The notes beneath the pieces are model-generated. The model saw nothing but the letters and a program-made list of their open reading frames with translations. It was not told the origin of the DNA and searched no databases. From Oxalobacter sp. (GTDB lineage Bacteria; Pseudomonadota; Gammaproteobacteria; Burkholderiales; Burkholderiaceae_D): a DNA stretch of 64,000 bases. The stretch covers positions 17,689 to 81,688 of the forward strand of contig JAHAYL010000036.1 of NCBI GenBank assembly GCA_018384065.1, given 5' to 3'. Positions 17,507 through 26,161 of this stretch are shown piece by piece (within the stretch, counting starts at the first letter, position 1; each line of letters begins with the position of its first letter). The translations under genes were made by a program, and so were the position numbers.

Positions 17507-19096
17507 TTACAGCCTTTTCTGCCGGAACCTGCCAACAAGGCATACCAGGATGATAAGGAGGAGTGACAGGATGACGGTCGGGGTGTTCCCGAACAGGATG
17601 TAAGGCGTCATCCCTTGGGTACCTGTCACATGGAAGCTGATTTCTCCTTGGACGTAAGGTGGCAGCTGCTGGATAACCTCGCCATATTCATCAATGAAGG
17701 CGGTGGTACCGGTATTGGTCGCCCTCAGCATTGGACGACCGGTTTCCAGGGAACGCATCCTTGAAATCTGAAGATGCTGGGGAAGGGCGATTGTATCGCC
17801 GAACCATGCGATGTTTGAGATATTCAGCAGGATGGAGGCAACCGGTCTGCCTGAAGCGTGTTCGTCCCGTAGCCTTGCTGCGATTTCCTCACCGAAAATA
17901 TCCTCATAACAGATGTTCGGCAGAATCCATTGGCCTTTGACCGGGAAAGGCTGTTGGATCAGGTCGCCGCGTTTGAAGTCGCCAAGCGGGATATGCATCA
18001 TGTTGACAAACCAGCGGAAGCCCATAGGGACAAATTCCCCGAATGGGACCAGATGGTGTTTGTTGTAACGGTAAAGCCGGTCACTGCCACTGTCTTTGGG
18101 AGAAAGCACCACCAAGCTGTTGGTATAGACTGTCCTGCTGTCAGCCAGTGGAATGCCGAGGGCAAGACGGCTGCCGCTGGCATCAACGAAAGCCAGCAGG
18201 CTGTCAAGGTATCCTGCTGGAAGGTTCTGGGGGTAGATGGGGACAGCGGTCTCAGGTGTGACAATGACATCAGCTGGCTGGCGGGTAATCATACTGGCAT
18301 ATTGGTCAAGCATCGCATAAATCTGCCGGGGATTGAACTTCGCTTCTTGGGCAATGTTTCCCTGGAGCAGCCGGACCTTGATGGGTTCTCCTTGTACAGT
18401 TGTCCATTCAATCTGTCGTAAGGACTGACCGGCAGACAGCAGGAGGACAAAGACAACCACCATGACAAGCATCAGGTTTCTTGAACGGTCCTTGACCGCA
18501 ATGGAAAGACAGGTCAGGGTTCCGGCAGCGAGCGAAACCATCAGGCTGATGCCGAAAACACCCAGGACAGGCGCATAGCCTGCCATAGGACTGTCTGTAA
18601 AGGCATATCCCGTTGTAAGCCAGGGGAGTCCAGAAAGGACCCATCCCCGGAGCCATTCAAAGACTGTCCAGAAAGCCGGGAAGAGCATCATTGCTGTCAG
18701 GTACCTGCCAGTCCTGAAACGTTTCATCAGAAGATGGGTCAACAGACAGGCGGAGGCTGGCAGGAGTCCCATGAACATGGCCAGCAGGGCAATCCCGGTA
18801 GCTGCTGGCAGGGCATTCATGCCGCCATAAACATGGAGACTGATGAACATCCAGTATAGACCTGCCCCGAAGCTTGCAGAACCGTAACACCAGCCACAGA
18901 AAAAAGCATGACGGGTTTTCTCCTGGCAGATGATGATGCCAGACAAGATGGCAAGGCAAAGGATCTGGAACCCCCATACACCGTAGGGTGCGAATGAGAA
19001 TACCGTCAGGATGCCTGTCAGGAAGGCAATGACGGGAAAGAGCAGGGGGGCAAACCGTTTCATAATAAAAGGGTTGGATATATCCTTAGATGCCAT
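17507..19096 (-). CDS. lnt: Apolipoprotein N-acyltransferase
   Basis: Lnt adds the third acyl chain to outer-membrane lipoproteins at the inner membrane. The N-terminal 200 residues hold about six to seven membrane segments, followed by a nitrilase-type domain with the catalytic glutamate in VIVTPETAVPIY, lysine in YNKHHLVPFGEF, and cysteine in LPNICYEDIFGEE. A last membrane segment closes the protein. Start is given at ATG 19096; the ATG at 19063 (MKRFAPLLF) would also give a complete protein. The usual neighbour corC is present but separated by a repeat-protein gene. Confidence 0.95.
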   Translation of the reverse strand: MASKDISNPFIMKRFAPLLFPVIAFLTGILTVFSFAPYGVWGFQILCLAILSGIIICQEKTRHAFFCGWCYGSASFGAGLYWMFISLHVYGGMNALPAATGIALLAMFMGLLPASACLLTHLLMKRFRTGRYLTAMMLFPAFWTVFEWLRGWVLSGLPWLTTGYAFTDSPMAGYAPVLGVFGISLMVSLAAGTLTCLSIAVKDRSRNLMLVMVVVFVLLLSAGQSLRQIEWTTVQGEPIKVRLLQGNIAQEAKFNPRQIYAMLDQYASMITRQPADVIVTPETAVPIYPQNLPAGYLDSLLAFVDASGSRLALGIPLADSRTVYTNSLVVLSPKDSGSDRLYRYNKHHLVPFGEFVPMGFRWFVNMMHIPLGDFKRGDLIQQPFPVKGQWILPNICYEDIFGEEIAARLRDEHASGRPVASILLNISNIAWFGDTIALPQHLQISRMRSLETGRPMLRATNTGTTAFIDEYGEVIQQLPPYVQGEISFHVTGTQGMTPYILFGNTPTVILSLLLIILVCLVGRFRQKRL

Positions 19097-19135
19097 CCAA
19101 CCCGTTCCAGTGATGCTGTTGATAAACGGAGGCAG

Positions 19136-19795
19136 TCAAGGCTGCCGTCCCACACCACTGTCTTTGATGCCAATCCCTGTGGCAGGGTTGTCTTCCCCAT
19201 CAGCAAGCAGGACACTCCTGCCACTGCAGTTGCTTTCCGTTTCAGGGTCGTACTCTTCCTCTAACCTGATGATGCTGCGTCCACTGCTGCTGATTTCAGT
19301 CTCGGGATCGTATTCGTCCTCTATCTGGATGATACTCCTGCCACTGCTGTTGATTTCCGTTTCTGGGTCTGCCAGCTGCATCGAGGCATCTGCATGGCTC
19401 AGACAGACACCCGTGAAATCAGGGGCTTCCTTTTCAAAGTCAGACAGCGGGTCACCGGAAGAAGCTTTGCCATCTGTCAGGACTGGCGGGGTCTTTTTCA
19501 CGGTATCCTCATCAATGTCCGGTTCATTCTCAACCAGCAGGACACTCCTGCCACTGCAGTTGCTTTCTGTTTCAGGGTCGTACTCATCTTCAATCCGGAT
19601 GATGCTACGCCCACTGCTGTTGATTTCAGTCTCAGGATCGTATTCATCCTCAATCTGGACGATGCTGCGTCCGCTGCAGTTGGTTTCTGTCATTGGATCA
19701 CCGTCATCATCCATGGAAATGACGCTGACACCCGTCATGTCAACTTCTGTGACCGAATCATCTGGGTTGAAAACTGTATCTTTGGAAGTACTCAT
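19136..19795 (-). CDS. Acidic protein made of 20-residue SGRS repeats, unknown function
   Basis: The 219-residue protein has no signal peptide or membrane segment and is very acidic. Six SGRS motifs occur at residues 41, 61, 81, 151, 171 and 191, an exact period of 20, in two blocks of three separated by a non-repeat linker (about 91-140). The unit is roughly DEYDPETEINSSGRSIIRIE. Within each block the third unit ends NCSGRSVLL, so the block itself was duplicated. A degenerate seventh unit (TEVDMTGVSVISMD) lies before the first. It lies between corC and lnt, which are normally adjacent, and has its own TATAAT promoter. I recognise no family; phosphorylation or binding sites are possible but not shown. 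Confidence 0.75.
   Translation of the reverse strand: MSTSKDTVFNPDDSVTEVDMTGVSVISMDDDGDPMTETNCSGRSIVQIEDEYDPETEINSSGRSIIRIEDEYDPETESNCSGRSVLLVENEPDIDEDTVKKTPPVLTDGKASSGDPLSDFEKEAPDFTGVCLSHADASMQLADPETEINSSGRSIIQIEDEYDPETEISSSGRSIIRLEEEYDPETESNCSGRSVLLADGEDNPATGIGIKDSGVGRQP
19196..19375 (-). repeat. Second block of three 60-bp coding repeats
   Basis: This stretch encodes residues 141-200 of the SGRS protein: three 20-codon units. The order of unit variants (INSSGRSIIQIE, ISSSGRSIIRLE, SNCSGRSVLL) matches the first block, showing that a three-unit block was copied. Confidence 0.85.
19526..19705 (-). repeat. First block of three 60-bp coding repeats
   Basis: This encodes residues 31-90 of the SGRS protein: three 20-codon units with variants TNCSGRSIVQIE, INSSGRSIIRIE and SNCSGRSVLLVE. 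It is the counterpart of the block at 19196-19375. Confidence 0.85.
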
Positions 19796-19855
19796 AACAA
19801 TGCAACACGCAAAAAAAGAGAACAGGAAACTGCTGATTATCCATCTAAAAAATAC

Positions 19856-19861
19856 ATTATA
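19856..19861 (-). promoter_or_regulatory. -10 element of the SGRS repeat-protein gene
   Basis: A perfect TATAAT reads leftward about 60 bases before the ATG at 19795, with TGAACA 17 bases further upstream as a partial -35. This suggests the repeat gene has its own promoter inside the corC-lnt interval. Confidence 0.5.
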
Positions 19862-19938
19862 GACAAGATAGCGGAAATGTTCATGTCACAAGATGGAACA
19901 GAAGAGAAGCTGTTCCTGTTTCCTGACATTGAGGGGTT

Positions 19939-20799
19939 TTATCGGGAAGCGCTGGGCTGCCGGCTGACAAGCAGTGTTTTCAGTTTCTGGGCATCAGCCC
20001 GGAGAACCTCAAAATGCAACCCATCCAGGTCAAAGCTCTCACCGGCATGGGGGACATAGCCCAGATGGCTGGTGACATAACCACCAATGGTATCAATCCG
20101 GCTGTCTTGGAGATCCAGTCCCAATTCAGCATTGAAATCTTCCATTTCGGTCCAGGCAGGGACACGCCACCGTACTGTCCCATCATCCTGTTTGGAAGCG
20201 GTGATGCGTCCGGCATCGTCATCTGCATACTCATCGACAATCTCACCGACAATCTCTTCAAGGACATCTTCGATTGTCACCAGTCCAGAGACGTTCCCGA
20301 ATTCATCGATGACAATCGCCAGATGGTTGCGGGTGTTCTTGAAATCCCTGAGCAGGACATTCAGTTTCTTGGATTCCGGGATGAAAACTGCAGGTCGGAG
20401 GATGTCCCGGACAGATTCCCCGTTCTCATAATGCTTCAACAGGTTTTTGGCAAACAGGATGCCGACAACCTTTTCAGGATCGCCGTCAACAGCCGGATAA
20501 CGGGAGTGTCCATACCGGATGACATCCTCAATCCAGGATTCAATCGGCTGGCTGACATCAACCGTCAGCATCCGTGTCCTGGGAATCATGATGTCACGGG
20601 CAGCCGAATCATAAACCTTGAAGACACCTTCAATCATTGAAAGGCATTCTGCATCAATGAGTTTCCGCTCATGTGCATCATGTATGACATCCAGCAGGTC
20701 AGATTGGGAATCTGGTTCTGGCGCAATCATAGAAGCCAGTTTTTCGAAAAGCGATTTTACAGAAGGTTTCTGTTTATGGTTGTCAGAAGGCTCAGGCAT
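19939..20799 (-). CDS. corC: CorC/HlyC-family protein with CBS pair
   Basis: The 286-residue cytoplasmic protein has paired CBS domains (DIMIPRTRMLTVDV and KNTRNHLAIVIDEFGNVSGLVTIEDVLEEIVGEI) and the C-terminal CorC_HlyC FAD-binding-like domain (SRIDTIGGYVTSHLGYVPHAGESF). CorC-type proteins are linked to magnesium/cobalt homeostasis, and the gene is typically upstream of lnt. Here 143 bp and then the SGRS repeat gene separate corC from lnt. No membrane domain is present, unlike the TerC-CBS-CorC proteins at 34.6-37.9 kb, which carry a related C-terminal half. Confidence 0.92.
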   Translation of the reverse strand: MPEPSDNHKQKPSVKSLFEKLASMIAPEPDSQSDLLDVIHDAHERKLIDAECLSMIEGVFKVYDSAARDIMIPRTRMLTVDVSQPIESWIEDVIRYGHSRYPAVDGDPEKVVGILFAKNLLKHYENGESVRDILRPAVFIPESKKLNVLLRDFKNTRNHLAIVIDEFGNVSGLVTIEDVLEEIVGEIVDEYADDDAGRITASKQDDGTVRWRVPAWTEMEDFNAELGLDLQDSRIDTIGGYVTSHLGYVPHAGESFDLDGLHFEVLRADAQKLKTLLVSRQPSASR

Positions 20800-20891
20800 A
20801 GCGGGGCAAAAGGATTACAACAGATGAATATTAGCACAGTCTGAGTAGTTTGATTCCTGATTAAAATGGCTAAATCATGTAAGCTATTGCC

Positions 20892-22616
20892 ATGGAACCA
20901 TTGAAAAAAATATCTGTGAAACAACAGTTGAAAACCATTGCCTGTTCTGTCGCCTGCCTTCTGTTGCCGGTGACAATTGCCTTTGCTTCAGACCTTTCGG
21001 AAAAAGCCTTGATTGAAAAAGCACAGGCAGGTACTGCCCGTGACCGGATGCGTCTGGGTTTGCGGTATGCGATGGGGGATGGTGTCAAGGCAGACGATAT
21101 CACTGCCCAGAAATGGTTCCTTCAGTCTGCTGAGGAAGGATATGCCCCTGCCCAGGTTGGCTTGGCTTCGATGAAAGCGTTTGAAAGTGATGTCCAGGAT
21201 GTTCCGGGAGCCATTGATTGGCTGCGGAAAGCTGCGCAGCAGGACAACATCCAGGCGCAGACAGAGCTTGCCAGACTGCTGCAGTCAGGAACTGGTGCTG
21301 CCAACAATCCTGAAGAGGCGGAGGCATGGCAGAAAAAAGCTGAAGAGCTGACACAGCGGGAGCAGCTTGGATGGGCGTGGAAACTGGCAGCCTCAGGTTG
21401 CGAAGCATGGCAGATCCCATCTGATACGTCCCACGATGTTGTGAAAAGGCAGGCACACAACGTTGATTCACCCCTACATACAGGATTGACCTTGAACATC
21501 TCTAAGATCGGTTATGCTGTAGAAGCTGGGAACAACACTGCAAAAACTGTGGGAGCTATGCTGCTGGCAACAGGCAACGGCATCAAGGCAGACCAGAAAC
21601 TCGCTGGTGAATGGTTGCGGGATGCTGCAAAGTCAGGTCATGCCCCAGCACAGGCGGCAATCGGTCAGTTGTACCGGATTGGCTGGGGTCCCTTCGAGAA
21701 AAACGACCAGGCTGCTGCAGGATGGATGAAACTGGCGGCAGAACAGGGAGTCCAGGAAGCCCAGATACAGTATGCGAAGATGCTTTCATCTGGACATGGC
21801 ACCGGCGTTGACAAAGCACAAGCGGAAGCGTTGCTGGAAAAGGCCTGTGCATCGAACAATTCCCAGGCATTGATGATGCTGGGGCTGGAGAAGCTTTCGC
21901 AGGACAAACGGGCAGAATCCATTACACTGCTTTCCCGTGCTGCCGACTATGGGGATGAGCATGTCCTGTCAGTGCTCTCTGTCCTTTACGGATGGGGAAC
22001 CGCACCGGTCGGCAATGAATCAGCCAAGATGACGGAAGTCCGGCGCTATGCACAGCGTGAAGATGCCGATGCCCAGTTGATGCTGGGACTTTTCTATGCA
22101 GAAGGATGGGGAACGCCACACAATATTGACGAATCAAAAACGTGGTACAGCACCGCCATCAGCCATGGGAACAGCGATGCTGTCCTGCCGTTGCTCCTGT
22201 TGCAGGTCGAAGCAGGGCAGGTCAAGGATGCTGACCGTTCATTGGCAAGTACTGTGAAACAGAAGACTTTCGGCTTCCTGCATGAAAAAGAGATGCTGAA
22301 AATGATGTTTGAAGAAACAGCGCCATCTTCGGAAATCCCTGAAATGCGTGATACATCGTCAGATGAAGCTGCTTTGGCTTATCGGGCATGGCGGCGTGAA
22401 AAAATCACCCGTCAACTGCAGTACCTTTCACAACATGCACAATCCGGCAATCCTGTCGCAGGCTATCTATATGGGATGCTGGTTATGGAAGGGGTTGAGC
22501 CTGCGATGGATAAGGCTTCAGGAGAAGCACTGATGTGGACATCCTTGGCGAAACTCTGTGCATTGTCTTCCAAGGGACTTGAAAAGGAATGCGCCTCTAG
22601 ACCAACAGGTCATTGA
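20892..22616 (+). CDS. Secreted Sel1-repeat protein (574 residues)
   Basis: A signal peptide ends at about residue 32 (VTIAFAS). The mature protein contains Sel1-like repeats over most of its length, clear ones being RMRLGLRYAMGDGVKADDI, AQVGLASM, AAIGQLYRIGWGPFEKND and DAQLMLGLFYAEGWGTPHNI, each followed by a W-x-x-x-A helix. Some repeats in the middle and C-terminal third are degenerate. No enzyme domain is visible. It is divergent from corC and alone on its strand until the CstA-like transporter. Likely periplasmic scaffold; partners unknown. Confidence 0.85.
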   Translation: MEPLKKISVKQQLKTIACSVACLLLPVTIAFASDLSEKALIEKAQAGTARDRMRLGLRYAMGDGVKADDITAQKWFLQSAEEGYAPAQVGLASMKAFESDVQDVPGAIDWLRKAAQQDNIQAQTELARLLQSGTGAANNPEEAEAWQKKAEELTQREQLGWAWKLAASGCEAWQIPSDTSHDVVKRQAHNVDSPLHTGLTLNISKIGYAVEAGNNTAKTVGAMLLATGNGIKADQKLAGEWLRDAAKSGHAPAQAAIGQLYRIGWGPFEKNDQAAAGWMKLAAEQGVQEAQIQYAKMLSSGHGTGVDKAQAEALLEKACASNNSQALMMLGLEKLSQDKRAESITLLSRAADYGDEHVLSVLSVLYGWGTAPVGNESAKMTEVRRYAQREDADAQLMLGLFYAEGWGTPHNIDESKTWYSTAISHGNSDAVLPLLLLQVEAGQVKDADRSLASTVKQKTFGFLHEKEMLKMMFEETAPSSEIPEMRDTSSDEAALAYRAWRREKITRQLQYLSQHAQSGNPVAGYLYGMLVMEGVEPAMDKASGEALMWTSLAKLCALSSKGLEKECASRPTGH

Positions 22617-22791
22617 CCGGATACCTGCTGCCATTATGCAGCTGAGGACAGGATTCTGGAAAATCCTTGAAACAAAAGTGATTGCAGGGCTTGGATGAGG
22701 TGTAGAATTCAGGCTCATCCGTTTGATGCGGGCGTTCAGTTCAGTTACAGGAGGTTCCGTCTGTTTTCCATCAGGAAGACAGCGTTTTTTT

Positions 22792-24249
22792 ATGGTTACA
22801 TTCACCATCAGTATGCTTTTGCTGGTCATAGGCTATTTTGTCTATGGCAGGATTGTCGAGAAGGTCTTTGGCATCAAGCCGGAGCGGAAGACACCGGCTT
22901 ATATCAGGGCTGATGGTGTTGATTACATCCCGCTGTCAGGTTGGCGTATCTTCCTGATCCAGTTCCTGAACATTGCCGGGTTGGGGCCGATTTTCGGGGC
23001 AATCATGGGGGCGAAATTCGGGACATCCGCCTATCTCTGGATTGTCCTTGGCTGTATCTTTGCGGGTAGTGCACATGACTATTTTTCAGGAATGCTTTCC
23101 CTGCGCCACCATGGTGAAAGCTATCCAGAAATCATCGGACGGTATATGGGCAAACCTTTCATGCAGTTTGTCCGGATTTTCTCATCTGTCATGATGATCC
23201 TGGTCGGCGCGGTATTTGTTGCAGGACCTGCCGGACTGCTGGCGAAACTGACACAGGATAATATCGGACTCCCGTTCAGTGTCTGGGCAGGCATCATCTT
23301 CCTGTATTTCATTGCGGCGACGGTATTACCGATTGACAAACTTATCGGCAGGCTTTACCCACTCTTTGGGGCTGCACTGCTTTTTATGGCGGTAGGTATC
23401 CTGTTCTGCCTGTATTTCCATATGCCGGACCTACCGGAAATCACCGATGGACTGATGAACACCCATCCGAAGGCTGAGACGACACCATTGTTCCCGATGC
23501 TGTTCATCACCATCGCCTGTGGGGCCATCTCAGGATTCCATGCCACCCAGTCACCGATGATGGCACGTTGCATGACCAATGAGCGGCAGGGCAGACCGAT
23601 TTTTTTCGGTGCGATGATTGTCGAGGGCATGGTTGCCTTGATCTGGGCTGCTGCTGCGAACTTTGTTTTCCATACCCCGGAAGGGCAGGCTTTCTTCACC
23701 AGCGGCAACGCTGCACTCGTTGTCAATTTTGTTTCACAGAACTGGCTGGGGACTTTGGGTGGTGCCCTTGCAGTGCTGGGCGTTGTCGCTGCACCGATTA
23801 CCTCAGGGGACACCGCTTTCCGTTCAGCACGCCTGATTATTGCGGATGCACTCCGGATAGACCAACGGAAACTGATGAAACGGCTTCTGGTTTCCCTGCC
23901 ACTGTTCGCTGTCGGACTGCTGTTGATGTTCATTGACTTCAGTATTGTCTGGCGCTATTTCGCATGGACCAACCAGATTCTGGCGACCATCACGCTCTGG
24001 GCGGTCACCATCTACCTGACGATGCGGCGGAAAAACTATTGGTTCATGCTGATTCCTGCTCTGTTCATGACAACCGTTGTTTCTGCCTATTTCTTCATGG
24101 CACCAGAGACACTCGCCCTGTCTGAACGCTTGGCTTTGCCTTTGACCTTTGCAACTACTGCCATAATCCTGTTCCTTTATGTCCGGTGGAAATGGGCATT
24201 TGACAGGCGTTATCCGGTTGGCCGGCATCTTCAGGGGAATACCCAGTAA
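22792..24249 (+). CDS. CstA-family (carbon starvation) transporter, short type
   Basis: The product from ATG 22792 (485 residues) is a multi-pass membrane protein of the CstA/BtsT family, which imports pyruvate or peptides. It shows the family signatures GRIVEKVFGIKP, ADGVDYIPL, QFLNIAGLGPIFGAIMGA, GSAHDYFSGMLSLRHHGESYPE, GFHATQSPMMARCM and APITSGDTAFRSARLI. It is shorter than E. coli CstA (about 700 residues) and matches the compact type. The frame is open to 22723, but the upstream part is not hydrophobic and not family-like. Two DMT permease genes follow in the same direction (21 bp gap). Confidence 0.92.
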   Translation: MVTFTISMLLLVIGYFVYGRIVEKVFGIKPERKTPAYIRADGVDYIPLSGWRIFLIQFLNIAGLGPIFGAIMGAKFGTSAYLWIVLGCIFAGSAHDYFSGMLSLRHHGESYPEIIGRYMGKPFMQFVRIFSSVMMILVGAVFVAGPAGLLAKLTQDNIGLPFSVWAGIIFLYFIAATVLPIDKLIGRLYPLFGAALLFMAVGILFCLYFHMPDLPEITDGLMNTHPKAETTPLFPMLFITIACGAISGFHATQSPMMARCMTNERQGRPIFFGAMIVEGMVALIWAAAANFVFHTPEGQAFFTSGNAALVVNFVSQNWLGTLGGALAVLGVVAAPITSGDTAFRSARLIIADALRIDQRKLMKRLLVSLPLFAVGLLLMFIDFSIVWRYFAWTNQILATITLWAVTIYLTMRRKNYWFMLIPALFMTTVVSAYFFMAPETLALSERLALPLTFATTAIILFLYVRWKWAFDRRYPVGRHLQGNTQ

Positions 24250-24269
24250 GCAAAAGGAGACAGATATCG

Positions 24270-25193
24270 ATGAATCCAAAAGTGAGGGGGGCAATCTGTG
24301 GTATCGCATCAGCGGCGTTTTATGGATGCAATCCACTTGGTGCGTTGGGGCTTTATGAGCTGGGTATCAATGCCCATACCGTACTGTTTTTCCGCTTTGT
24401 ACTGGCTTCATTGATATTGGCAGGCATGATGATGGTCAGAAGGGAATCTTTCTCACTCACGAAGAAAGAAACCATTCTGGTACTTATCCTCGGTGTCATC
24501 TTCTGCATGACATCCCTGTTGATGTTCATCAGTTTCCATTACATTGATGCTGGTGTCGCATCGACGCTGATTTTTGTCTATCCGGTCATGGTTGCCATCA
24601 TCATGGCGGTCTGTTTCCGTGAAAAGATCACCTTATTGACCTGTGGCTCCATCGTGCTGTCCTTGGGTGGGATTGCACTGCTTTACCACGGTGATGGTGA
24701 TACCCTGAACACTACCGGTGTCCTGCTTGTCATGCTGGCGGCATTCTTCAATGCACTCTATATCATCGTCATCAACCGCACAAAACTGAATATCCCGGCG
24801 GTGAAAATGACGTTCTATGTCTCCGTTGTTTCCATTTTCATGGTCTATGCCCATTCCCTGACTGGGGAAAACCAGCAGATACAGTGGCTGACAACTCCCG
24901 CCATGTGGAGCTATGCGCTGTTCATGGCCTTTGTGCCGACGGTGCTGGCACTGGTGATGATGGCAGTCGCTATCCGCGATATCGGTTCCACTCCGACAGC
25001 CATCATGGGCGCATTGGAACCCGTCAGCGCGGTCATGATCGGTGTCCTGATGTTCGGTGAGAAATTCACCCTCCAGATTATGTTTGGCATCATCCTCATC
25101 ATGGCATCTGTCCTGGTGATTATCCTTGCCAAGAACCGGATTGAGAAAAACAAGGAAGATGGACAGGCTCCTCCTGCAGTAGCAAAGGGATAG
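24270..25193 (+). CDS. DMT/EamA-family transporter 1
   Basis: This 307-residue permease has about ten membrane helices in two EamA repeats, including YIDAGVASTLIFVYPVMVAI and the second-repeat GSTPTAIMGALEPVSAVMIG. Substrates of such carriers are metabolites or amino acids and cannot be assigned here. It begins 21 bp after the CstA-like gene and is followed after 15 bp by a close paralogue, so the three likely form one transcript. Confidence 0.9.
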   Translation: MNPKVRGAICGIASAAFYGCNPLGALGLYELGINAHTVLFFRFVLASLILAGMMMVRRESFSLTKKETILVLILGVIFCMTSLLMFISFHYIDAGVASTLIFVYPVMVAIIMAVCFREKITLLTCGSIVLSLGGIALLYHGDGDTLNTTGVLLVMLAAFFNALYIIVINRTKLNIPAVKMTFYVSVVSIFMVYAHSLTGENQQIQWLTTPAMWSYALFMAFVPTVLALVMMAVAIRDIGSTPTAIMGALEPVSAVMIGVLMFGEKFTLQIMFGIILIMASVLVIILAKNRIEKNKEDGQAPPAVAKG

Positions 25194-25208
25194 GCAGGCA
25201 GGACTGTC

Positions 25209-26120
25209 ATGGCGGTATCAGCAAAACTGAAAGGGTGTTTCTGTGGGGTTGCCTCGGCAATCTGCTATGGCACCAATCCATTCGGCGCATTGGGACTCCA
25301 AGCGGAAGGCATCACAGCCGGATCAATGCTGTTTTACCGGTTTGCGATTGCAACGGTCATCATTGCCATATTCCTGATATGCCAGCGAGAGTCCTTTGCC
25401 GTCACCCGGAAAGAACTGCTGATCCTGACCGTATTGGGCGTGCTTTTCGGGGTTTCCTCCTTGGGGCTTTTCCTGAGTTTCAATTACATGGAGGCAGGTG
25501 TCGCCTCGACCATCCTCTTTGTCTATCCTGTCATGGTGGCTGTCATCATGGCGGTTGTCTTCCGTGAACGGATATCAATAAGCACTTTTGTTGCCATCAT
25601 CCTGTCCTTGGGGGGAATAGGGTTGCTGTACCAAGGGAATGGTGAAGCCAACCTGAGTCTGGTCGGTATGCTGTTTGTCCTGCAGGGGTCATTGACCTAT
25701 GCCATTTACTTTGTCGTGACCAACAAGGCACCGCTCAACCTGCCACCGATGAAGGTTACTTTCTATGTGCTGATATTCTCGACTATCACCGTCTCCCTGT
25801 ATTCGCTGATGGCGGAAGACAGCAAGATACAATGGTTGGAGACACCTGAGATGTGGGGCTATGCGCTTTCCCTTTCATTGGTCTCGACCATCATCTCGCT
25901 GGTCCTGCTGACCATTGCCATCAAGGAAATCGGTTCGACACCGACTGCCATCATGGGTGCCTTGGAACCCCTTACTGCTGTCCTCATCGGTGTCCTGCTT
26001 TTTGGCGAGAACTTCACATGGCGGCTGGTCGGCGGCATCATCCTGATTCTGGGAGCTGTCATGCTGATTATTCTTGGCAATGCCTTCTCATCTAAAAGCA
26101 AAGCCGATAATCCCAGCTGA
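25209..26120 (+). CDS. DMT/EamA-family transporter 2, tandem paralogue
   Basis: The 303-residue permease closely resembles the upstream gene along its whole length (shared AGVASTILFVYPVMVAVIMA and GSTPTAIMGALEPLTAVLIG), showing a tandem duplication with divergence. About ten membrane helices. The two could form a heterodimer or have different substrates; nothing in the sequence decides. The downstream gene is convergent. Confidence 0.9.
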   Translation: MAVSAKLKGCFCGVASAICYGTNPFGALGLQAEGITAGSMLFYRFAIATVIIAIFLICQRESFAVTRKELLILTVLGVLFGVSSLGLFLSFNYMEAGVASTILFVYPVMVAVIMAVVFRERISISTFVAIILSLGGIGLLYQGNGEANLSLVGMLFVLQGSLTYAIYFVVTNKAPLNLPPMKVTFYVLIFSTITVSLYSLMAEDSKIQWLETPEMWGYALSLSLVSTIISLVLLTIAIKEIGSTPTAIMGALEPLTAVLIGVLLFGENFTWRLVGGIILILGAVMLIILGNAFSSKSKADNPS

Positions 26121-26161
26121 CCAGCTGGAAATCAGGATATTTTGGTCCAGCTTGGAAATAC

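Noticed and set aside
19011..19862. Plus-strand serine-rich open frame with SGSYSSS repeats
   Set aside because: It is the opposite-strand image of the SGRS repeat gene. The minus frame has normal acidic composition, a good -10 element and lies in the corC-lnt direction; the plus frame runs over the start of lnt.
26113..26128. CCAGCT/AGCTGG hairpin between DMT 2 and alcohol dehydrogenase 1
   Set aside because: Only 6 bp, overlaps the stop codon and is not followed by a T-run, so it is not reported as a terminator.
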